Numbered from the stretch's first letter, positions 14,596-24,286 are shown. The stretch: 27,871 bases of DNA from Fimenecus sp045632525 (GCA_045632525.1 JAZQWV010000073.1:1-27871); one strand, 5' to 3'. Notes: generated by a model not told the origin, from the sequence alone. Program-made: numbers and translations.

Positions 14596-15777
14596 ATGAA
14601 AATTGCTATTGTAACCCCAATATTGTTTGATAAAACAAGTCCGTTTAATCATTTGTTTTCAGATATTATTAAAGGATTTTTGAAAAATGGTTACAGTATT
14701 GAAAGACATATTGCCGTTGAAGACAAAAATGACAACGGAAACACATTGGGAATAAATGTTGAAAATATAAAGTATCATACATACAAAAGAAAAAGGGCAG
14801 CAAAAAGCAATATAATTTTTCGCTATGTCTTTGATACCCTTACAACAATAAGAATGGCTTTTGGTATTATGAAAAGTAATGCCGAGGTGCTTTTTGAAGA
14901 TGTATGTTATTCTTCGTTCTGGTCTGTAAAGATGGCTAAAATGAAAGGTATGCGTGTTGTGGCCATGGTGCAAGATATTTGGCCCGATAATGCAGTGGTA
15001 AGTGGAATAATCAGCAAAGGTTCATTTTTATATAATTTCTTTGAAATGTGGCAAAAGTCAGTATATAAGGATGCTGACACAATAATATGTATATCAGAGG
15101 ATATGAAAAAGTATATTGCTGATAAAGGTATATCACAGGAAAAAATTATCGTTATACATAATTGGGGATATACTGATGAAATTGTTGATATTCCAAATGA
15201 AGAAAATGAATTTATAAAGAAATTCAACCTTAATCAAGATGTTTTCTATGCTGTGTATGCAGGTAATATCGGCAGAATGCAGAATGTTGAACTTATTGTT
15301 GAAAGTGCAAAACTTTTAAAGGATTGCGAAACCATCAAATTCTTGATAATAGGCGATGGTGTAAATCGTGAAGAAATTGAAAAAATGGTAGCAGAAGAAA
15401 ATCTTACAAATGTAGAGATGCTTCCAATGCAACCAAGTTCACTTGCTACTCACATCTATTCAGCGGCAGGAATCAATATTATTCCGTTGGTAAAGGGTGG
15501 AGTTGACACTGCACTTCCAAGCAAAACGGGTGTTGTGCTTTCTTGCGGAAAAGAAACTGCATTCTGTTTTGGTGAAGATTGTGAATTTAGTTCACTGCTT
15601 AAAGCATATTCACTTAATCCGTCAATTTCTTCGGACAAGCCTGAAGATTTGGCAGAATATATTAAAAATACTGCAATGAAAGGTAATCATAAACAAGAAA
15701 ATTGCTACAAACTTTTCAAGGCAGAGTTTACAAGAACAGAGAATGTAAAGAAATATGTTATGGTGATTGAACAATAA
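14596..15777 (+). CDS. Glycosyltransferase family 4 (WbuB-like)
   Basis: The 393-residue retaining GT-B glycosyltransferase is predicted to add a sugar to the lipid-linked oligosaccharide on the cytoplasmic face. The N-terminal acceptor domain holds MVQDIWPDNAV, the sequence typical of WbuB-like enzymes. The C-terminal donor domain begins at YAVYAGNIGRMQNVE (about 215-230) and has FLIIGDGVNREEIEK. The final EX7E-type segment is less clear than in the next two genes: PLVKGGVDTALPSKT takes its place, as in WbuB relatives. It stops at 15777 within TAATG, sharing one base with the next start. Confidence 0.87.
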   Translation: MKIAIVTPILFDKTSPFNHLFSDIIKGFLKNGYSIERHIAVEDKNDNGNTLGINVENIKYHTYKRKRAAKSNIIFRYVFDTLTTIRMAFGIMKSNAEVLFEDVCYSSFWSVKMAKMKGMRVVAMVQDIWPDNAVVSGIISKGSFLYNFFEMWQKSVYKDADTIICISEDMKKYIADKGISQEKIIVIHNWGYTDEIVDIPNEENEFIKKFNLNQDVFYAVYAGNIGRMQNVELIVESAKLLKDCETIKFLIIGDGVNREEIEKMVAEENLTNVEMLPMQPSSLATHIYSAAGINIIPLVKGGVDTALPSKTGVVLSCGKETAFCFGEDCEFSSLLKAYSLNPSISSDKPEDLAEYIKNTAMKGNHKQENCYKLFKAEFTRTENVKKYVMVIEQ

Positions 15778-17000
15778 TGAGGGTTTTATTTATAAATACG
15801 GTTTACGGAAAAGGTAGTACCGGTAGAATAATTAAAGATTTGGGTAACTCAATAGTAAAAAATGGTGGAGAATTCTGTGTGGCTTTTGGTAGGGGAGAAT
15901 GTGGTGATGACATTAATTTCTATCGTATAGGCAACAAAAAAGACTATATGCTTCACGCACTTTTGTCCCGTTTTACTGACCGAAGCGGATTTTATTCAGC
16001 AAACCCTACAAAAAAACTTATCAAATTTATAAAACAATATAACCCCGATATAATTCACCTTCATAACTTGCATGGATATTACATTAATATTAAAATTCTT
16101 TTTGAGTATCTCAAAAACGAATATAAAGGCAAAATTGTGTGGACTCTTCACGACTGTTGGGCATTCACAGGGCATTGCACATACTTCACATATGCGAAAT
16201 GTGATAAATGGCAGAGTGGTTGCTTCTCTTGTACCGAAAAACATAGTTATCCGCAATCATTACTTATGGATAATTCAAAGAAGAATTATGTTGAGAAAAA
16301 AGAGTTTCTTTCAGGAATTCCAAATCTTAATGTGATTACAGTTTCTGATTGGTTAAAGAGTGAAGTAGAAAAATCTTTCTTAAATCAGTATTCTATAAGA
16401 CGAATATATAATGGTGTGGATTTGGAAAAGTTTTCACCAACCGAAAGCGATGTAAGAAAAAAATATAACTGTGAAAACAAAAAGCTTATTCTTCTTGTTT
16501 CAGACGGTTGGGATGAGCGAAAAGGTTATAGCAGATTTATGGAAATTGCAAAAAAATCCCCTGAGGATTGGCAGTATATTGTAGTGGGGCTCAGTAAAAC
16601 GCAAATTTCTGAAATGCCTCCGAATGTTATCGGTCTCGAACGCACATGGAATCAGCAGGAGCTTATTGACCTGTATTCAGCGGCGGATTTGTTCTTTAAC
16701 CCATCTGTTGAAGAAACTTTTGGTCTAGTAACAGTTGAGGCAATGGCTTGCGGTACTCCTGTTATTGTAGTGAATTCCACTGCAAGTCCGGAACTGCTCA
16801 AAGAGAACGGATGCGGCTTGATTTTTGAAACAGGCTCAACGATTGATGAAATGCTTGAGGTTATAGCAAAAGGTTTGATATTAAAGCAAAACGGCAGAAA
16901 TATCTCTGCACGCAGAAATGCAGAAAACTATTCTGTACAAAAACATGACGAAGAATATATGGATTTATATAGTTCACTAGTTAGAAAGGGAAATGAGTAA
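15777..17000 (+). CDS. Glycosyltransferase family 4 (WcaC-like)
   Basis: The 407-residue GT-B enzyme has N-terminal MRVLFINTVYGKGSTGRI, then IIHLHNLHGYYIN and WTLHDCWAFTGHCTYF with a downstream cysteine-rich patch (CDKWQSGCFSC), a combination seen in WcaC-like transferases. The donor domain has RRIYNGVDLEKFSP, LLVSDGWDERKGYSRF and the EX7E motif in PSVEETFGLVTVEAMACGTP. The ATG is the central base set of TAATG, so translation is coupled to the preceding gene. Sugar specificity cannot be read from sequence. Confidence 0.9.
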   Translation: MRVLFINTVYGKGSTGRIIKDLGNSIVKNGGEFCVAFGRGECGDDINFYRIGNKKDYMLHALLSRFTDRSGFYSANPTKKLIKFIKQYNPDIIHLHNLHGYYINIKILFEYLKNEYKGKIVWTLHDCWAFTGHCTYFTYAKCDKWQSGCFSCTEKHSYPQSLLMDNSKKNYVEKKEFLSGIPNLNVITVSDWLKSEVEKSFLNQYSIRRIYNGVDLEKFSPTESDVRKKYNCENKKLILLVSDGWDERKGYSRFMEIAKKSPEDWQYIVVGLSKTQISEMPPNVIGLERTWNQQELIDLYSAADLFFNPSVEETFGLVTVEAMACGTPVIVVNSTASPELLKENGCGLIFETGSTIDEMLEVIAKGLILKQNGRNISARRNAENYSVQKHDEEYMDLYSSLVRKGNE

Positions 17001-18109
17001 TGAAAGTATTAGTATTATCTTTTATACCTTCACCGTATAGATGTGCGTTTTTTGAAGAACTTGGGAAAAAATGTGATTTGACAGTTCTTTTTGAAAGAGC
17101 ATCATCAAGTATCAGAGGAAATGTATGGGATGATTTTAATTTCCAAGGTTATGAGGGTAAAATTCTTTCCGGTGTTACTATTGGAGGACACGACAGATTT
17201 TGTCCCAAGGTAAGAAAATATCTTCTTGATCGTTCATTTGATAAAATTGTTATTTCAAATCCAACTTCGCCAACAGGCATTTATGCTGCGGCAGTGTTAA
17301 AGGCTCACGGTAGAAAGTATATGGTTGAGAGTGACGGAGCATTCCCATCGGGCACAGGCGGAATAAAAGGGAAAATCAAAAAATTTGTTATGGCAGATGC
17401 AGAAGTTTGCTTCAGCACAGCCGATACTCACGATGAATATTATATGGAAAGCGGAGTAAAAAAAGAAAATCTTCGCCGTTATCCTTTTACATCGGTAGGT
17501 GATAAGGATATTGAAAACGCACATAAGCTTCTTCGCGAAAATTTGAAAGAAGAATTAAAGGCAAAACTTGGAATGACCGAAACAAAAATAATTCTTTCTG
17601 TTGGTAGATTTTCTTATGAAAACGGGTATGGAAAAGGTTTTGATATACTACTTAATGTAAGTCAGAAACTTGAAAATACAGGAATTTATATCGTTGGTGA
17701 TGAACCTACTGAAGAATTTACTAATAGAAAAACAAATGAAAAACTAGATAATGTTCATTTTATAGGATTCAAAACTCCTGCAGAATTAGCGGAGTATTAC
17801 ACAGCTTCAGATGTATTCGTTTTGCTCACAAGAGGAGACGTTTGGGGGCTTGTAATAAATGAAGCTATGATGTATGGCTTACCAGTTGTAACTACTGATA
17901 AGTGTGTTGCAGGTGTTGAACTTATAAATAATGGTGAAAATGGTTATGTTGTTTCTCTTGACAATCAGGAAATAATTGCCGAAAGAATAAATGATATTTT
18001 AAATAATAATAGTTTAACAAATGTGATGAGAAATAATAATCTTTCTTTAATAAATGGATACACATTTGAAAAAATGGCTGATGCTCATATGAGTGTTTTT
18101 GAAGAATAA
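17000..18109 (+). CDS. Glycosyltransferase family 4
   Basis: The 369-residue GT-B enzyme has VLVLSFIPSPYRCAFFEELG at the N-terminus, a nucleotide-domain start at KIILSVGRFSYENGYGKGFD (about 195-215), YIVGDEP, and the donor-site EX7E region LLTRGDVWGLVINEAMMYGLP. It overlaps the previous stop by one base as TAATG, with AGGG 9 bases upstream. It is the third GT4 in a row, so with the priming enzyme a repeat unit of about four sugars is the simplest reading. A 27-base gap separates it from the polymerase gene. Confidence 0.9.
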   Translation: MKVLVLSFIPSPYRCAFFEELGKKCDLTVLFERASSSIRGNVWDDFNFQGYEGKILSGVTIGGHDRFCPKVRKYLLDRSFDKIVISNPTSPTGIYAAAVLKAHGRKYMVESDGAFPSGTGGIKGKIKKFVMADAEVCFSTADTHDEYYMESGVKKENLRRYPFTSVGDKDIENAHKLLRENLKEELKAKLGMTETKIILSVGRFSYENGYGKGFDILLNVSQKLENTGIYIVGDEPTEEFTNRKTNEKLDNVHFIGFKTPAELAEYYTASDVFVLLTRGDVWGLVINEAMMYGLPVVTTDKCVAGVELINNGENGYVVSLDNQEIIAERINDILNNNSLTNVMRNNNLSLINGYTFEKMADAHMSVFEE

Positions 18110-18136
18110 TACATTTGGTATTAGGGAAGTGATAGT

Positions 18137-19321
18137 ATGAAAAAGGCATACGCATTGCTTACGGTTTTTTTGCCCGTATTGGCAGTATATGCATCACCCA
18201 TACCGGGCTTTGACTTGGGTACATTTATAGTGCTTCTGTTCGGTTTGGTCTGCATATCTTTTGCAAACAAAACAACTAAAATTAAAATACCCATAGCACT
18301 TTTACTGGTGTTGGCATATACAGCATTTACTGTAGTGTTAGCAATATTAGAAACAGAAAGATACAATTATTCTGCGACATCAAGTATTATAATGAGAACA
18401 GCGCGCTTCTTGTTTATGATGATAATAATGCTCTGCATTGGTGCACCATCATATTTCGACTATGAGCTAATAGAAAAGTATTTGAGAAGATTAACACTCT
18501 TTGTTGCTGTTTATGCTGTGATTCAGTTAATATTCTATAATATTACAGGTGCGAAACTTATTAATCTTATCGCCCCTACAAAACTAGGTATTGAGTTTGA
18601 CTCTCAATTGGGTGAATACGAAACAACTTATCGACCACCTTCAATTTTTATTGAGCCGTCAAGTGTTACTTATTATATCGTGCCATATCTTTGTATTGCT
18701 CTTTTTGCTTCTTTCTCAGGTGATATATTTGGTGAAAGAAATCGAAAAAAAGATTTAATTGACGCAGTGATAATAACAATAGGCGCTTTTTGCACAACTT
18801 CAGGTCAAGGGATTATTGCAATTACATTAGCTTGGTCAATATGGCTTCTTATAAGTGCATTCAAAAGTACTCAGAGAAAGAACTTGTGGTTCGCACCACT
18901 AATATTTGGAATTGTTATATATCTTTACACCAGTGGAACATTAGATTTTACTTTGCAAAGAATGGGAATTAATTCTGACAATATGAATGCAGTTAATGCA
19001 AGAATGGGTGGATATCTGGCATTTGAGCAACTAAGCGATTTTACGAAAATTATGGGCACTGGCTATGGTAATTATATGGAAAATGTTTATTATGCAAGTT
19101 TTGCTGACATTATGTTCTGTACGGGTTATATAGGTTTATTCTTGGTTGTAACAATGTATTTAAATTTCTTTATTAAAGGACATACCTTTCAAAAGATAAT
19201 GGTGGTAACAAGCTTTATTATTATGTTGGGCGGAGGTATCTATACCGCTACTTATCTGTGCTTCTACCTGCCCTTGTTGATGTGTAAATATTCACAAACA
19301 GAACATAAACTTTTGGTATAG
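18137..19321 (+). CDS. Wzy-type polysaccharide polymerase / O-antigen ligase-like membrane protein
   Basis: The 394-residue protein has about 10-12 hydrophobic segments and one larger outside loop (about 140-180) containing RPPSIFIEPSSVTYYIVPYL, a pattern common in Wzy polymerases of clostridial capsule clusters. Wzy joins lipid-linked repeat units on the outer face of the membrane. Sequence conservation is weak in this class, so the call rests on length, topology, that motif and position after the glycosyltransferases. The fused flippase domain two genes on would supply its substrate. AGGGAAGTG precedes the ATG. Confidence 0.8.
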   Translation: MKKAYALLTVFLPVLAVYASPIPGFDLGTFIVLLFGLVCISFANKTTKIKIPIALLLVLAYTAFTVVLAILETERYNYSATSSIIMRTARFLFMMIIMLCIGAPSYFDYELIEKYLRRLTLFVAVYAVIQLIFYNITGAKLINLIAPTKLGIEFDSQLGEYETTYRPPSIFIEPSSVTYYIVPYLCIALFASFSGDIFGERNRKKDLIDAVIITIGAFCTTSGQGIIAITLAWSIWLLISAFKSTQRKNLWFAPLIFGIVIYLYTSGTLDFTLQRMGINSDNMNAVNARMGGYLAFEQLSDFTKIMGTGYGNYMENVYYASFADIMFCTGYIGLFLVVTMYLNFFIKGHTFQKIMVVTSFIIMLGGGIYTATYLCFYLPLLMCKYSQTEHKLLV

Positions 19322-19351
19322 AGAACATAATTGTAAGAAATGAGGAACGAT

Positions 19352-20536
19352 ATGAAAAAAGTAACTTTTTGTGGACATACAGGTTCTCATAATCATGGTT
19401 GTGAAGCCATAATCAAATCAACTGCTGATTTGTTTAATGATAGAGGTGTCAATGTGGTATTGACTTCCCACGACCTTGATGGTGATAAAAAATTTGGTAT
19501 TGAAGAATTCAACGAAACCATTGAATATGTAAATTTTGTGAACAACAAGTTTAAAAGATTGATTTCAGTGGGCTTCAGTCGTGTTCTCAATATGAAAAAT
19601 GTGTCAAATGCCATTGTACAAAAGCCTGTTTGGGACAAGTTGAAAGATACACTTGTATTAAATGTTGGCGGAGATACATATTGTTACGCTAAACCATATC
19701 CAAGCATATATCTTAATAAGTATTGTGAGAAGAAAGGTCTTAAAAATGTGTTGTGGGCTTGTTCTATTGAAGAAGATGTTGTAAATGACCCCGATATTCG
19801 TAAAGACCTTGATAAATATTCACGCATTTATCCCCGTGAAACACTTACTTACAATGCACTTGTTAAAGCTGGTTATCCCGAAGAAAAACTTTTCCTTACT
19901 TGTGACCCGGCTTTTACAATGCGTCCAAAAGTAACAGAACTTCCCGAAGGTTTTAAAAAGAACAATACTGTTGCAATAAATATCAGCCCTACAATTCTTG
20001 CATACAGTAATAACCAGTCGGCTGTAGTTAGCGGTTACTGTAAAATCATTGATGAAGTTTTGAATACCACTGATTGCAGTGTTGCTCTTGTTCCCCATGT
20101 TTATAATGGAAAACGTGAAGATATTAAGGCTCTTTCAGAACTATATAAGAATTATGAAAATAACGAAAGAGTTGTATTTTTCAATAAGGCATATAGTTGC
20201 AGAGAGTTAAAGTACATTATCTCTCAATGTTGTTTCTTGATTGCCGCAAGAACACATGCATCTATTGCTGCTTATTCAAGTTGCGTACCTGCACTTGTTG
20301 TTGGTTATTCAGTTAAAGCAAAGGGTATTGCAATTGACCTTTTCGGCAAATACGAAGGTTATGTTTTACCTGTACAGGATATAGACAATGAAGAAAAACT
20401 TCTCGAAACATTCAAAAATATTTTTGCTCATAGAGAAGAAATGAAAAATAAGTTAACAGAGGTAATGCCCGAATATTCTTCAAGAGCAGGTCTTGCTATT
20501 GATAACTGTATTGCGGATGGTAAGTTATGGGAATAA
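19352..20536 (+). CDS. Polysaccharide pyruvyltransferase family protein (first copy)
   Basis: The 394-residue PF04230 family member has GHTGSHNHGCEAIIKSTADL at the N-terminus, LNVGGDTYCY, RIYPRETLTYNALVKAG, ACDPAF-like TCDPAFTMRP, and the C-terminal signature ARTHASIAAYSSCVPALVVGYS. The family includes enzymes that transfer pyruvate from phosphoenolpyruvate to form ketals on exopolysaccharide sugars, adding negative charge. An in-frame ATG at 19340 precedes the chosen start, but GAGGA, which lies within those first codons, is placed 5-6 bases before the ATG at 19352. The end overlaps the fusion gene by 10 bases (ATGGGAATAA). Confidence 0.88.
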   Translation: MKKVTFCGHTGSHNHGCEAIIKSTADLFNDRGVNVVLTSHDLDGDKKFGIEEFNETIEYVNFVNNKFKRLISVGFSRVLNMKNVSNAIVQKPVWDKLKDTLVLNVGGDTYCYAKPYPSIYLNKYCEKKGLKNVLWACSIEEDVVNDPDIRKDLDKYSRIYPRETLTYNALVKAGYPEEKLFLTCDPAFTMRPKVTELPEGFKKNNTVAINISPTILAYSNNQSAVVSGYCKIIDEVLNTTDCSVALVPHVYNGKREDIKALSELYKNYENNERVVFFNKAYSCRELKYIISQCCFLIAARTHASIAAYSSCVPALVVGYSVKAKGIAIDLFGKYEGYVLPVQDIDNEEKLLETFKNIFAHREEMKNKLTEVMPEYSSRAGLAIDNCIADGKLWE

Positions 20537-23500
20537 ATAATTTGAAAAGGCAACGAACCGTAGGCGTTATAATGTCCTATGTGTTCCTTGGTATAAACTC
20601 GGTAATAGGATTTATTTTGAATCCTATTATGTTGAATTTCTTAGGTGAGACAGATTTTGGTGTTTATCAGACAATTGCCACATTCTCAAACTACCTTCTT
20701 ATAATAAACTTTGGTTTGGGAACGGTTATTACCCGTTATGTTTCGTTTTACATAGGAAAAGGGGATAAAAAGTCAAAAGAGAACTTTTTATTTCTATCAT
20801 TGGTAATTACTGTTTTGTTTGGTTTAATTATCAGTGTGGCAGCATTGGGTTTAAGCTCACAGATTGATAATATTTATAAAAATACTCTTGATTCAGCACA
20901 ACTTGGTCAGGTTCATCAAATTTTTCCATTGTTGTGTGGCAATGTGGTTATCAATTTAGTCGCACAATCTTTTCAAGGTGTGCTTCTCGGTTATGAAAGA
21001 TTTACACAAAACAGTGCTTTCAATATTCTGCGAATTATTTTAAGACTTTCCAGTATTGCTGTTATGCTTGTAATGGGCTATGGCGGATTGGGTATCGCAT
21101 TTGCTGAAGTTTTGACCAGTGTTGTTTATCTTCTCTTATTACTGATTTATTGCGTTGTAAATCTGAAAGTAAAATGTAAGTATTATTTTTTTGATAAATC
21201 TCTTTTTAGAGAAATAGTTGTGTTTTCATTAACACTCTTGCTTCAAAACTTCATAAATCATATGAATAATCTTTTGGGCAAGTTTTTCGTCAGTACAATG
21301 GTTGGTCCGGAACAGGTTACAGTTTATGCAAATGTTATGACAATCACCACAATGTTCTCGGCAATTTCAACTGCAGCAGTTTCAGTTTATTTACCAAAGG
21401 CAACAAAACTTGTGGCACAGACTGATGACAGAAAAGCACTTACAGAATTTATTATTATGCCTTGTCGTATTCAGGTAATTTTATCTTCTTTAATTTTGGG
21501 TGCTTTTGGTCTCTTTGGTGGTCAGTTTGTATCTCTTTGGATAGGTGAGCAATATATAGATGTATGGAAAATTGCCATGATTATTATGGTGCCATCATTC
21601 TTTTTCTACGCAAACGGAGTTATAGTAAGTGTGCTTGATGCTCTGAGAAAAAAATTGGGTAGGTCAATACTTATGCTCACTTCACTTGCTTTAAATGTAG
21701 TTCTTTGTATTGTACTTATTCCAAAGTATGAGGCTTATGGTGCCGCATTGGCAACAGCAATTTCAGTGCTTGTTGTACAGGTTGTAATAATGAACATTTA
21801 TTACAAACGTGGCGTTGGAATTGATGTGTGGTATCAGTTTAAAAAGATTTTTGCAGGGACATTACCTTGTCTTATAATCTCAGTTGTAATCTCACTTCCA
21901 TTAGCACTTTATAATAATGCAGTTGGATTTATTCCATTTGTTATGAATGTAGGTTGCTTCTGTGTTATTTATCTTCTTACAATGTTTATAAAAGGATTTA
22001 ATAAGGACGAAAGAAATATGATTGCAAACATTTTGACAAAACTCGTTATAAAATTGCCTGATAATCAGAATGCAAAACAGAAATCTTGGCAGATACTTAA
22101 AGGTCTCTGTATTGCTGCAGTGTTGTTTATCCACTGTAAAACAGGTACAGAGTACGAAGTGTTTTCACCAAACTTCAATTACTGGTTAATTTTAAGACAG
22201 TTTATTAACTTTGCGGTACCAGTATTTTTCTTTGCTTCAGCGTATTTTGTAAATACAAAAAAAGTTCTTGGTTCTTTTGGTAGTTACTTTAAACCAAGAT
22301 TTAAAAAATTGATTGTTCCATTTTATGTTTGGGCAACAATATATACTGTAATCAATGTGGGCTTTGATATCCTTACAAGAACTCCTATTGATATAAAAAC
22401 TACATTTATAAATTGGGTAACAGGTAGAGTAGGTACACCTTTCTATTTCGTTCTTGTTCTTATTCAGTTTACATTGTTGTTACCTTTACTTGTCCGTTTA
22501 AGTGAAACACTTAAAGGTAAGATTGTAGTTTATGGTACATGTGGTTTGTGGATAGGCATTGTTTATGCATATAACTATATTGCAAAGGATTCACTTCCTG
22601 TATATGAAACCGTATTCTTAACATGGTTAATTATGTATTTCTCAGGTCTGCTTTGCCGCAAAAATAGCTGGGAGGGTAAGGGAAATGTAGTTACAAGATG
22701 GTTAATGATGCTTGGTGCAATTGTTTTAGGCATAGGCGAAACACTTCTTATGATGAGTAATGATGTTTCCGTAGGTGCGGCAGTAAGCCAAACAAGAGCA
22801 TCTTCACTCTTATTCTCATTTGCACTTATTAATCTTTTCTTGCACTATAAAGAAAGATTAGATAAATCGAACGGTATTATTGCTCAAATCCTTATGTTTA
22901 TGGGTAACAATAGTTTTGGTATTTTCTTTATTCACTGTATTTTCAGAAAGTTTAGTAACTTTGTTATTCCTTTCTTCCCATTTGCAAACAAAATATTACC
23001 ACTTTATCAGGTTATTCAATTTGTGTTTATGCTTTCAGGCAGTGTGGTTGCAATGTGGATTATTCAAAAGATTTTCCGTAATAAATCAGGACTTCTCTTT
23101 GGTGTTGAAAATCCACCGGCAAAAAAAAATGTTTCAAAGGATTTTTACATTCTTGACAATCCTTCCCAATGTACTGGTTGTTATGCATGTGCAAGTGCAT
23201 GTCCTAAAAATGCAATTACAATGGTTCGAAATGCAGAGGGCTTTGAATATCCAAAAATAGATAAAGAAAAATGTGTTGAATGTGGAGTATGCCGTCAGGT
23301 ATGCCCATCAAACAAAAAAGGTGAAGAAACAAAAATCATTTCTGCAAAAGCTGTTGTAAATAAAAACAGTGACGTAAGAAATAACAGCTCATCAGGTGGT
23401 GTGTTCAATGCACTGGCAGAAAATGTTTTAAACAACGGTGGTGCAATTTTCGGTGCAGGTTATGATGAAAAATTCACCGTTGTACATAAATTAGTTGAGA

Positions 23501-24273
23501 ATAATGACAGTGTAAATGAACTTATGCGTTCAAAATATGTTCAGAGCCGTATTGGTAATTCCTTTGTTGAGACAAAAAACATCCTTGAACAGGGAAGGAA
23601 AGTGCTTTTTGTGGGCACACCTTGTCAAATCAGTGGGCTTAAATCATTTTTGAAAAATGATTACGAAAATCTTATAGCAGTTGACTTTATCTGTCACGGT
23701 GTTCCATCACCAGCAGTTTGGGAAAAGTACCTCCAAAACCTTGAAAAGAAAAATGCGTCATCGGTAAGTGATGTTTCTTTCCGTTCAAAGGAAAAGGGAT
23801 GGGGTAACTACTCATTCAAAGTGGGTTTTGCTGATGGTGAACAGATTTCTCAATTAGGTAGTGTAAATATTTATACTCATGCATTTCAGCAAAGTCTGAC
23901 ACTTCGTCAGTCTTGTTATAACTGTTCAAATAAATCCTGCCGTGCTTCTGATATTACATTGGCAGACTTCTGGGGAGTCAAAAATGTTCTTCCTGAATGG
24001 TATAGTGAAGAGGGTGTGTCCCTTGTGCTCACTCACACTGAAAAGGGTGAAAAAGTTTTAGCAGAACTTACACAAATCAAAATGACAGAAGTTGCTGTCG
24101 AACAGGGACTTGCAAATAACCCATCATATAAAACATCTTCCATGGAAAATATGAACAGAGGCAAATTTTTTAAAAATCTTAATAAGATTGATATTGAATC
24201 AAACCTTAAGACAAATATTATGTCACCACATGTGTGGAAGGTATATAATATAGCGAAAAAAATTATGAAATAA
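20527..24273 (+). CDS. Three-part fusion: Wzx-type flippase + acyltransferase-3 + FrhB-like double [4Fe-4S] oxidoreductase
   Basis: The product is 1248 residues. Residues 1-505 are a polysaccharide flippase (many transmembrane segments, FLGETDFGVYQTIATFSNYL, late YEAYGAALATAIS). Residues about 517-858 are an acyltransferase-3 membrane domain: the probable catalytic H536 in AVLFIHCKTG and the RFKKLIVPFYVWATIY block at 591-606, ending in a typical GLLFG. Residues about 873-1248 are an FrhB/F420-dehydrogenase-beta-like domain with two CX2CX2CX3C clusters (C882, C885, C888, C892; C916, C919, C922, C926), TPCQISGLKSF, FICHGVPS and SCRASDITLADFWG. Each part is near the length of a whole protein. 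The frame is open throughout. Nine A at 23121-23129 lie in the second linker. The start overlaps the pyruvyltransferase gene by 10 bases. It would flip the lipid-linked repeat, acylate it, and carry a cytoplasmic redox domain of unknown use. Confidence 0.85.
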   Translation: MGINNLKRQRTVGVIMSYVFLGINSVIGFILNPIMLNFLGETDFGVYQTIATFSNYLLIINFGLGTVITRYVSFYIGKGDKKSKENFLFLSLVITVLFGLIISVAALGLSSQIDNIYKNTLDSAQLGQVHQIFPLLCGNVVINLVAQSFQGVLLGYERFTQNSAFNILRIILRLSSIAVMLVMGYGGLGIAFAEVLTSVVYLLLLLIYCVVNLKVKCKYYFFDKSLFREIVVFSLTLLLQNFINHMNNLLGKFFVSTMVGPEQVTVYANVMTITTMFSAISTAAVSVYLPKATKLVAQTDDRKALTEFIIMPCRIQVILSSLILGAFGLFGGQFVSLWIGEQYIDVWKIAMIIMVPSFFFYANGVIVSVLDALRKKLGRSILMLTSLALNVVLCIVLIPKYEAYGAALATAISVLVVQVVIMNIYYKRGVGIDVWYQFKKIFAGTLPCLIISVVISLPLALYNNAVGFIPFVMNVGCFCVIYLLTMFIKGFNKDERNMIANILTKLVIKLPDNQNAKQKSWQILKGLCIAAVLFIHCKTGTEYEVFSPNFNYWLILRQFINFAVPVFFFASAYFVNTKKVLGSFGSYFKPRFKKLIVPFYVWATIYTVINVGFDILTRTPIDIKTTFINWVTGRVGTPFYFVLVLIQFTLLLPLLVRLSETLKGKIVVYGTCGLWIGIVYAYNYIAKDSLPVYETVFLTWLIMYFSGLLCRKNSWEGKGNVVTRWLMMLGAIVLGIGETLLMMSNDVSVGAAVSQTRASSLLFSFALINLFLHYKERLDKSNGIIAQILMFMGNNSFGIFFIHCIFRKFSNFVIPFFPFANKILPLYQVIQFVFMLSGSVVAMWIIQKIFRNKSGLLFGVENPPAKKNVSKDFYILDNPSQCTGCYACASACPKNAITMVRNAEGFEYPKIDKEKCVECGVCRQVCPSNKKGEETKIISAKAVVNKNSDVRNNSSSGGVFNALAENVLNNGGAIFGAGYDEKFTVVHKLVENNDSVNELMRSKYVQSRIGNSFVETKNILEQGRKVLFVGTPCQISGLKSFLKNDYENLIAVDFICHGVPSPAVWEKYLQNLEKKNASSVSDVSFRSKEKGWGNYSFKVGFADGEQISQLGSVNIYTHAFQQSLTLRQSCYNCSNKSCRASDITLADFWGVKNVLPEWYSEEGVSLVLTHTEKGEKVLAELTQIKMTEVAVEQGLANNPSYKTSSMENMNRGKFFKNLNKIDIESNLKTNIMSPHVWKVYNIAKKIMK
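23121..23129 (+). other. A9 homopolymer at the acyltransferase/FrhB junction
   Basis: Nine consecutive A fall in the codons GCA-AAA-AAA-AAT of the linker. With ten A the frame would stop at the TGA at 23154-23156, a dozen codons past the acyltransferase domain. With eight it would run out of frame to 23260. An AAAGGA stands about 8 bases before an in-frame ATT at 23149, just ahead of the ferredoxin domain. Confidence 0.85.
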
Positions 24274-24286
24274 AAGGTCGTGCATT

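Noticed and set aside
22880..23260. A 126-codon open frame overlapping the acyltransferase/FrhB junction
   Set aside because: It is out of frame with both recognisable domains and its product has no family-like pattern. It matters only as the frame that would be read if the A-run were one base shorter.
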